A DNA stretch of 64,000 nucleotides, from the NCBI GenBank assembly GCA_963921825.1, contig OY997589.1:50648546-50712545 (forward strand), written 5' to 3'. Each line of letters opens with the position of its first letter. Positions within the stretch are counted from its first letter, which is position 1. The position numbers and the translations under genes were made by a program. This stretch comes from Erodium maritimum (Eukaryota > Streptophyta > Magnoliopsida > Geraniales > Geraniaceae). This document shows, one piece after another, positions 50,806 to 59,460 of this stretch. The notes under the pieces were generated by a model, which saw only the letters and a program-made list of their open reading frames with translations, searched no databases and had not been told where the DNA came from.

Positions 50806-53021
50806 ATCATCGGGTACACGTCATACCAACATATCATGTCAAACATATCAAACCAACATATCACACCGAACATATCATACTAACCTATCATGCCAACACA
50901 TCATACCAACATATCATCCTGGGACACACATCATCGGTCTATCAATCACCCGATCATATCACAAGACAATAATTCAACGCCGAAACACACCACAGACTAA
51001 TCATGACCAATCTATTACTCACACTAACATTCACCACGTTCTCATAGCATATCATGATCCTTAATTTAACAACGGGCATACCATATATCACACATGACAA
51101 GCCGCTAATCACAACAACACAATAAACACGCAATCCTACGAGCCCAATCAGGGACCCACATGTGATACTACAGCACAACAATTCCCATAACTACGGCACG
51201 ACCTGGCCGCAAGTGGTTCCATCTTTATATGACTACGCTAGTTATTCACATCCTACATGTGATTCTATATTATACCGAGAATTCATAACCTATATGCATA
51301 CTAGTAACTTTCCGCAATTAAACCGGTATTCGCTACTTTTCCCTACCTCAACCGCTATCCGAACGTGAAGAACACGAGTCGCCTAGTAGCCTCCTCCGCC
51401 GTGCTCGGGAACAACGTCTAAGATCATAAAGTAATACGAGAATTAATACTAATTCAAGGGTGGTTTAAAGTGAAAATACCCAAACTAACTCCCAATTACT
51501 CAACTTGTCAAAATGGGCCCAGAATGACCCATTTTGCCCGGGATCGGGAAAACGTCCCTCGGGACTCCGAAAATTTCCCTTTTCATTTCTATCATTCCTA
51601 ATTAAATTCACGTGTTCCAACGCACATGACGGAATCAAATTCCGATGACCGAGCGTTCTAATTCCGCAATTAAAGTTTCTAATTACAATTTCCAAATTTG
51701 CACGAATCACTTCCATAATTCGTTCCGGGTGTGAACTATTGATCCGGAGTTCACCCAAGACCACCCGCACACGACAACCCGCACTCCGGGCCGAGTGGGC
51801 CCTACGGCCACACGTGGACCGTGGGTGGTCGGACCGGACGGCCACACGGTGGCCGGTCACGGTCCCGTGACTTCCTTCCGGCCATGGCCGGTTATACCTC
51901 CCCCGGTGACCGGAACTCTGGTGACCGGCCAGAGCTCCGGCGAACCTCCTGTCGCTGGAAAAATACCTCATTTCTCCCAAAAAGTTCCTAACAAGCTCTA
52001 GGTTCTCCAAAACTCCATTGTCAAGTTCCAAAACCTCAAAATTAACCTCAACAACTCCAAAATTTCAAGACCCATGGTGGGTTTCATCAATACTACAAAA
52101 ACTCAATGAAATTTCATCATCAATCTCCACTTTTCTCCACAACTCATCTATTTAAACATGAAAAACCTCAAATCCTTAAGACCCAAGCCTAGTTCATGCA
52201 AATTCTACCAAACCCACAACCCTAAAGTTCATTAAAAGTGGGTTTTTAAAGGTTACTCACCTTAGAAATAAAGAGGGGATGAGAATGTAGTAAATTTGGA
52301 GAAGATTGGTGTTGAAAATCCATCAAAGGAGCTCATTTTCTTCACCTTCTTCTTCTTCAAGCAATGGAGGCTTCAAACACTCTTTCTCTCTCTATGTGGT
52401 TCGGCCAAGGGTGAAGAAATGCTGAAAATTGCCCAAAAGTGGTCCTTATCCTAAAGGTAGAAATGTCCCTTTCGTCCTTTAGCCCATATCTCTCTCTTTT
52501 GTCCACAAGTGGGGACCAAAGGGTCTTTTTCCCCTCTTTTCTTCTCCTCCAAGATACATGGACATGTGTCCATGTGGGGTCCACCTCTACCCAAAATATC
52601 TCAGCTCAAATTCAAATTAATTCGATAAGACCTCTAATTCGACCCCGTTTGACTAGGATTTGAATTTTTCGCAAAAGTAGTCATTTGAAAGGAAACGACC
52701 CAACTAAGCTAACCGTAACGACGGCTAAGCTTTTTGGGTCCCGGAAAGGTCCCGAATGACTCCCGGAGTCATCGGTTGACTTTTCCAGCGGAAAGTCAAC
52801 TTTCCCCAAATTTCACCGGTTGGACCGGTGTCGATCGGGGGCGGTTCTTACAGCATGCGTCTAGCTTATTAAATTAATACGATGAAGACGTTTAGAAGAA
52901 TCCCAATTGAATTAAATTCAGTTTTTTATAGAAAAAACCTATACTCGAAAAAGAAATCGGACTATATTCTATTTTCGAGCATGGGTTTATGGTTCAAGTT
53001 CAAGCGTATCATGTTTTTACC

Positions 53022-53078
53022 ACGGATAACTTTCCTTGATTAACAATAACTGTCATTTTTCCAATATTCGTGGGTTAT
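53022..53078 (+). pseudogene. ndhD: Chloroplast ndhD start fragment
   Basis: Beginning with ACG, as in the many plastid genomes where the ndhD start is made by RNA editing, the sequence reads like NdhD ([16 protein letters not shown]) and follows psaC in the normal order. It stops abruptly at the junction with cemA sequence after about 57 bp. Confidence 0.75.
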
Positions 53079-53627
53079 GAACACATCCAAAATCTTTGCA
53101 GACATACCCAATTGTGCATTCTTAAGTGTGTTTCGAATGGAATCCGAAAAAATATACCAGTTAATAAAATAATGCAAAGGGCTTTTATTGTACCGCTTAA
53201 ATTACATAAGAATTCTTGAACCCAAGAATTAAGAATAATGATTTTTTTCTTACCCATAATAAAATAACCACTTAGAAGAACGAAATAAATTAGATTTTGC
53301 GAGAAGTGTAAAATCATATGGATCTGATCTTCATTGTGCATCTTCATTAATTGGACTGTTTTCTTGTGGATTCCTATACGAAACTTTTCTAGATATGCTT
53401 TCGGGCATTACTTTAGCATTTCGACCAATAGAAGGAGTTCCTCTAATTCTATGCATTTTTCTATCAGACCCTTTTCTTGAATCTCATTCAAAGAAGTTTG
53501 GGATTGTCTGTTATTCTACCAACCAGTAACCCAAGTATCTAGGCTTTTAGTAAATAACAAGGAGATCCACCAGGGTAAAAATACTATGGATGCAAGGTAT
53601 AGAAAGGGAGTGGGTGCTTTTTTTCAT
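53079..53627 (-). pseudogene. cemA: Chloroplast cemA copy, truncated and decayed
   Basis: Minus-strand readings include [10 protein letters not shown] at the start, [32 protein letters not shown] and [14 protein letters not shown], all CemA-like (a chloroplast envelope membrane protein). Several stops and shifts interrupt the frame and the C-terminus is lost at the junction with ndhD. Confidence 0.87.
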
Positions 53628-54141
53628 TTGTAAATTTTGAAGTTTTTTTTTTAAGTTAAGGAATTCATCCAATTCACCGGCTCTAGGTGATCTAATATTT
53701 CTATTAAGCAAACATGAGTTCCATTTGGCGCTTTGGAAAATAGTCCCCCTTTTTGTTTTTGTAATGGAAGTCAACACTTACTCCTTTAGTCTAAAAAAAG
53801 CCTTTCTATTCTATTAAAATTTCAAAAGATTTTGAAATATAAAATTCTCTATTCCTTGGCGCTTTTGTTTTTGTTATTGAGTTGAGTGTAAATGTACATA
53901 TGCTACATCCGCATAGAAACCCTTTTTGGCGGAGGTATAAAAGTAGTTTCGTTTCGATTTTATCATTTTTTTTATATAGGTCTGCTTTGACTCGAATGTA
54001 CCTTTTACTTTGTTTTGAAGAACCTTCTATTAGTCTATTTGATTATGGTATAGAAAAAATATTTCTAAATAAAAGAGCATCCATACCTTTCTTCTCCACT
54101 AACAAAATCATTTATTCGATTTCTTCGTTTCAGTTCAATGT

Positions 54142-54697
54142 TCATTTCAAAAGATTTAGATTGGTACATGCAAAAAAATAGGCTAATTCAGCGACTCTTT
54201 GCTCAATTTCGCATGGAGTCAAATTCTCATCAGTACGGATCAAGGGAAAGACCCCCTGGCCCTGGATTTCCATATAAAGCATATGACGAACAAAAAAAAC
54301 CTCTCTAGTTTCTATTCTGATGGACTGAATATCTTTCATAAGGAATCGTAGGAAGATCCGACGATTTCTTCCAGGAAATCCCCAAAGAAAAATACACATT
54401 ATTCTTTCTTTTCTATCAAATCGATCATACCCACTGCCTACATTCCATGAAATTGTGCACCACAAATAGGAGCTAATAAACAGACCCCAATTTCATAGAA
54501 AGACATCACGACCCCTTAGGGGAAAAAGAATTTGTTGAGATGGGAAAAAAGATATCAAATTTCTACCAAGATAACTAAAAGCCCCAACCAGCAATAATTC
54601 TAATGAACCTAAAAAGGTATAATAGCCTAGAAAAAATTGTTATTTTTCGAGACCCCGCTATAAGTTCTATCCATATATTTTCAGATCAACAGCTCAT
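54142..54697 (-). pseudogene. ycf4: Chloroplast ycf4 copy, decayed
   Basis: Minus-strand text covers nearly the whole gene: [49 protein letters not shown] and [20 protein letters not shown]. Ycf4 is a thylakoid assembly factor for photosystem I. A stop occurs at the fourth codon, and the C-terminus is shifted. It lies between cemA and psaI in the normal plastid order. Confidence 0.9.
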
Positions 54698-54914
54698 ATT
54701 GAACTCGTCTTCATTTTTTTGTTAGAAAAATGACCTAAATAAATTTCATTATTATTTAAATAAATAAATAAAAAACTAGAATTCATTTACCGATATAGCA
54801 TATTTTCACATCCACAAGAATTACGTTGTTTTCCGTTTGGTGGGGGGTGTTCTCTAAGTCTTGAATTAAAAATAATACAAAAGGTTTTGTCCCCTTCAAA
54901 TCTAAAAAATCTTG

Positions 54915-55025
54915 TGTTTTTTTTTTAATTTTAACATGAAGAAATAAAGAAGCTATTGAAAATACTGGAAATACTAAGCCTACTAAAGGGACTAAAAATG
55001 AGGGAAAGTTATTGAGAGTTGTCAT
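54915..55025 (-). pseudogene. psaI: Chloroplast psaI copy
   Basis: It reads [20 protein letters not shown] then [11 protein letters not shown], matching the single-membrane-span photosystem I subunit PsaI (about 36 residues). The normal C-terminal end is lost, so the frame runs on to 54783. It is the upstream member of the psaI-ycf4-cemA group. Confidence 0.85.
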
Positions 55026-55487
55026 AGAATGGACTACTTCGATTAAAAAAATGAGTACCTAATATTTGTACATGTTATTGTTCTATTGTTATGTTATAGG
55101 GATACCTTAATCTTACAATACTTCGATTTTCATTTCGTATATTAAGTAAACCTAAGTGTTTTTTTAATACTATAATTAAGTCAAGGAATGACAAACTCAA
55201 TAAAAGAATTTTCTCCTATTGCTATTCGAAATTTGTCGATAATAATAGAATTTTTTTCATCTTGGTCCAAATTCAAAAGCTTATTCCTTATTCGATTGCA
55301 CAAGGAAATGTACATGAACTCATTTCGGAAATAAGTAAATAAATATTCATGGTACACCTCACGATTATCCGCGTGTAGCCCGAGGTTTCCAGGAGCACAA
55401 TCATTCATGAAATATTATGTAAACTCATTTATTGACTCATCCCGCAATTCATCAAGGAATTTTTGGTTAAGTTTTTAGTAGTTGGCA
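55026..55487 (-). other. Probable organelle-derived flank with an unidentified ORF (55181-55408)
   Basis: Upstream of psaI on the minus strand. A 75-codon frame (MNDCAPGNLGLHADNREVYH...) is open and not low-complexity, but I do not recognise it. In a standard plastome accD would lie upstream of psaI, yet this does not read like accD. It may be lineage-specific plastid sequence or other DNA joined to the block. Confidence 0.35.
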
Positions 55488-58400
55488 TGTAAGAACCACT
55501 CCCGGTCAACGCCAATCAAATCGGCGAAAAATAGGAAAATTTAAAGTTTTTGGACATACACCTAAATGAACCTAAAATTGACCCTGAGGGTCATATCGGA
55601 CTTAAGTTGACCCCGATATCGACCAAAGTGAGTTCTGGGTGACTCAGGGCAACTTTTTGACCAATTCGGGAAAAGTTGACTTTTTGCAGTAAAGGTCAAC
55701 CGAGCGACGTTTTGGTCCGTTCGAGGCCCGTTTGGGATCCAAAAATCTTAGCCGTCATTACGGTTAGCTTAGTTGGGTCGTTTCCTTTCAAATGACTACT
55801 TTTGCGAAAAAGTCGAATCCGGGTCAAACGAGGTCAAATTAGAGGCTTTATCGAATTAAACTAAATGTGCTGAATTAATTATGGGTAGAGGTGGAGCCGG
55901 TGGAGGACGGCGAGCAGGTGGAACATTTATGGGCTCTTTCGCCAAGGTGAAGATGATAGAAATTGGCTCCAATATGAGTCTAATTGTTCGGCCCATGGAT
56001 CAAGCCCATTCACAATTCAAGCCCTTTTAAATGTCACTTAAGCCCATTTCCGTTTGTCTCTTGTTGGCACACAAAGGAGCAGTAGGGTTCTAATATATGT
56101 GCAGAGGCTGTGTCTTGAACAAGAAAAATAAATAAGAGGTCTCGGTGTGGGCGGCGGCTTGAGCAGAGGGAGCTCACCTCATCTTCGACTTCTGTGCTTT
56201 CTTCTTTGGGTAGTTGAGCGTTCACCAAAGTGCTAGGTCAAGTCAGAAAAAAAGGTTGGTCCCTTGATGAGATGAGAAAGCACAAATTTATGGGGATGTG
56301 AGAGCTACACGATGAGGTATAATTATCTCTTTTTGGATCAGTGTATAGAATGATATTTTGGCAATTTATTGTTGGAGCATTAACTGCTCCATCTTGTTTT
56401 AGGTGTGCTTTGGCTACGGGAGAGTTAAGAGACCAAGACCAATTTGTTTTACTGTGAGGTTATTTGGTAAAATTAGGAAGCTTAGAGTTCATTAGTGGCT
56501 GGTCTCGGTAGCAACATCTGTGTGATGTTGAAGCGGAGCTAGATTGGTACAATACATGAGAGGAGTTGTGGGAGCCACACGCCCAAGGTAAAAGTCTCTC
56601 CTTTGCATTTTGTAGAGTTGCTCCTGATTCTCAAATTTATCGATAACAAAGGATAGACTAAGTTCTTTTGTGGATGACCGTTTATTTTGTTTTGAGAAGT
56701 AGGGAGTTAGGGTTTGTAATCGTGAGAATTCGGAATTGTGGTTTAGAAACTTTAAACGCGAATTAAATTACTCGGAAGTCGGAAAGTGATTCCGTCGAGT
56801 GCTTAGGAACCCTTGAATTATTCTAAGACCGTAGAAACGAAAACGGGAATTTTCGGAGTCCCGGAAGGACGTTTTCCAATCCCGGGCAGATTCGCCGGGT
56901 CGGGCGAAACGGGCTTTTCCGGGCCCATTATCGACAATGTCGAGTAATTGGAAAGTTTGGGAGTGATCGACATTGTCGGGGTTACATTTGGGCGTCAAGT
57001 ATATTAGAATTCAGTTTATGCCTGCGAACTTAAAAGTGTTTTGAATTGTATTCTTGTTAGATCGTGCCACCGACAGAGGAAAGGGAAGGCTAGGCGAGTG
57101 ATCGTGATCACGCCGGAGCTTGATTGTGAGATTTTGGGGAAAGCATACGAGGTAGGGAAAAGTAGCCGGATCTCGGCCCTGACTGGTGAAAGTTAACAGT
57201 AGAATTGCATGTGACACCGGGGTGTCGTGGGTTGAGTAGGTTTATTTAAATATTAGAAAAGCATGTGACACTTAGTAGTGTCGTAGGAGCAGAGAACTTA
57301 GCGTTATTAGAATTACTGGAGGCATATGACCATGCCCGGAGGTTGATTGCGAACTTATCGAGATTAGGAGTACTGGAGGCATATGACCATGCCCGGAGGT
57401 TGATTGTGAAACTGTTGATATTAGGACTGTTGGAGGCATCGATTATGCCAGAGGTTGTTTGTGTAATTGTGTCTTGGGTGGCCATGAGAGCCCGTGTATT
57501 ACTGTTGTGTCTTGGGTGGCCTTGGGTGGCCATGAGAGCCCGTGTATTACTGTTATGTCTTGGGTGGCCATGAGTGCCCGTGGGGTCGTTGAACCCGTGT
57601 CTTTACCTTTGGTGTTTTGGGTGGCCATGAGTGCCCGTGGGGTCGTTGAACCCGTGTCTTTACCTTTGGTGTTTGGCTGGCCTGGCCGAGTTAGAGTCTC
57701 GGGGGGTTGCGAGCATTCTTTGGCTGGCTTACGAGTTAGAGTCTCGGTAAGTTACGAGCGTGTGTTATTGTTGAGTTTTGGGTGGCCATGAGTGCCCGTG
57801 GGGTCGTTGAACCCGTGTCTTTACCTTTGGTGTTTTGGGTGGCCATGAGTGCCCGTGGGGTTGTGAACCCGTGTCTTTATCGTTGGTGGTTTGAGGGGCC
57901 GTGAGTGCCCGTGGGGTTGTTGAGCCCGTGAGTTACTGTCGGTGTGTCTTGGGAGGCCGTGAGTGCCCGTGGTGTCACGCCCCAATTTCAGCGAATCGAA
58001 CTCGGGACGCAAACTTTTAAAACATGAATGCTTAAAACCTGTTTTGAATAAAAGCTTTGACATTTCCATTTATTTACCAAAATAATAGTAGTATTTACAA
58101 TACAAAAACGTCCCAACAAGTGGACAAGGTACACATCCGTCACTAGACTCAACAAAAGTAAAGACCAGACTCCGCTCCAAGCTCCATGAACTTCGAGAGC
58201 TCACCTAGTCCGTCCCACGAACAGTACCTGTAGGAAAAGCAGCTAGGGGTGAGCGTTCGCTCACCACCACGGATAACAGACTGACTACGGCATAATTAGC
58301 AGACAAAGCCAGTAACACTAAAACCAAACCCAACACTGGGACTATAGTCCCCAACTCAAGTACCCAACTGACCCACAACCCGTTACCTTCCTCAACAGAC

Positions 58401-58574
58401 TCAACACTCGATAACACAATGTAGACCCGACACAACTATCGACGACCTCCTCCAAGGACACGACAGAAAGACTACACAACGCCAAACAAGATCACAAAGG
58501 ATCGCACACCAAACAAGATCACAAAGGATCGCATACCAGCTGCTCAGTAACCTCTCCCACTCACACGAACACGG

Positions 58575-58800
58575 ATCATGCTAGCCAAAGAATGCTTACA
58601 ACCTGTGATACTCAAACTCGGACCAGGCCAGCCAAAGAATGCTTGCAACCTGTGTTACTCAAACTCGGACCAGGCCAGCCAAAGAATGCTTGCAACCTGT
58701 GTTACTCAAACTCGTGTCAGGCCAGCCAAAGAATGCTTGCAACCCGTTGATACTCAAACTTGGTCAGGCCAGCCAAAGAATGCTTGCAACCTACCGGGAT
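58575..58800. repeat. 47-bp tandem array in LTR I, about five copies
   Basis: The unit contains GCCAGCCAAAGAATGCTTGC, then AACCTGTGTTACTCAAACTC. It is clearly related to the 47-bp unit of LTR C, amplified separately. Confidence 0.83.
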
Positions 58801-58849
58801 CCGCAATCACAATCACACGCAAATTCATCAACCAGTAACAACACAAGTT

Positions 58850-59460
58850 CAACACTCACATGCACTCATGGCCACCAAGACACCAACAGTAAAACTCGAA
58901 CTCAACAGCCCCACAGGCACTCACGACCTCCCAAGACACACCGATAGTAAGACACGGACTCAACAATCCCACAGGCACTCACGGCCTCCCAAGACACCAA
59001 CCATAAGACACGCTTGCAGCTTACCGAGACTCTAACTCGTAAGCCAGCTAAAGGAAGCTTGCAACCCCCCCGAGACTCTAAATCGGTCAGGCCAGCCAAA
59101 GACACCATCCTTAGTACACGGGCCCTCAAGGCCACCCAAAACACCAATTTAAATAGACGGGCTCTCATGGCCACCCAAACTCAATCAATAAATAATACGG
59201 GCTCTCAAGGCCACCCAAAACTCGATAATAAAAATACGGGCTCTCAAGGCCACCCAAAACTCGATAATAAAATACGGGCTCTCAAGACCACCCAAACTCA
59301 ATCAATAAATAATACGGGCTCTCAAGGCCACCCAAAACTCGATAATAAAATACGGGCTCTCAAGGCCACCCAAACTCAATCAATAAATAATACGGGCTCT
59401 CAAGGCCACCCAGAACTCGATAATAAAATACGGGCTCTCAAGGCCACTCAAGACACCAAA
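58850..59460. repeat. Compound minisatellite in LTR I
   Basis: Units built on ACGGGCTCTCAAGGCCACCC alternate with two spacers (AAACTCGATAATAAAAT and AAACTCAATCAATAAATAAT), forming a higher-order alternating array near 59190-59440. Confidence 0.83.

Larger units (their letters stand above)
49868..52852 (-). mobile_element. Solo LTR 'G' inserted in the psaC relic
   Basis: It runs from TGTAACGCCCC to GCGGTTCTTACA with an exact GCATG duplication at 49863-49867 and 52853-52857. At 3.0 kb it is a diverged subfamily nearer to copy A. It holds an (AAT)n tract, a 56-bp array at 50525-50805, and a degenerate form of the conserved hairpin near 50180-50225. Confidence 0.87.
49637..52872 (+). pseudogene. 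psaC: Chloroplast psaC copy, degenerate and split by LTR G
   Basis: The first part, 49637-49867, starts [19 protein letters not shown]; the last residues (RLAY) and stop lie at 52858-52872, after the LTR insertion. PsaC carries the two 4Fe-4S clusters of photosystem I. The first CxxCxxCxxxC motif is still visible, but two of the four cysteines of the second are changed ([13 protein letters not shown]). A TAA at 49832-49834 interrupts the frame before VYLWHKTTRSM. It is clearly a nuclear relic. Confidence 0.92.

Noticed and set aside
48600-55025. Functional photosystem and NDH genes
   Set aside because: Frameshifts, stops, lost cysteines, a retroelement insertion and a fused gene order show nuclear plastid relics, not working genes or plastome contamination.
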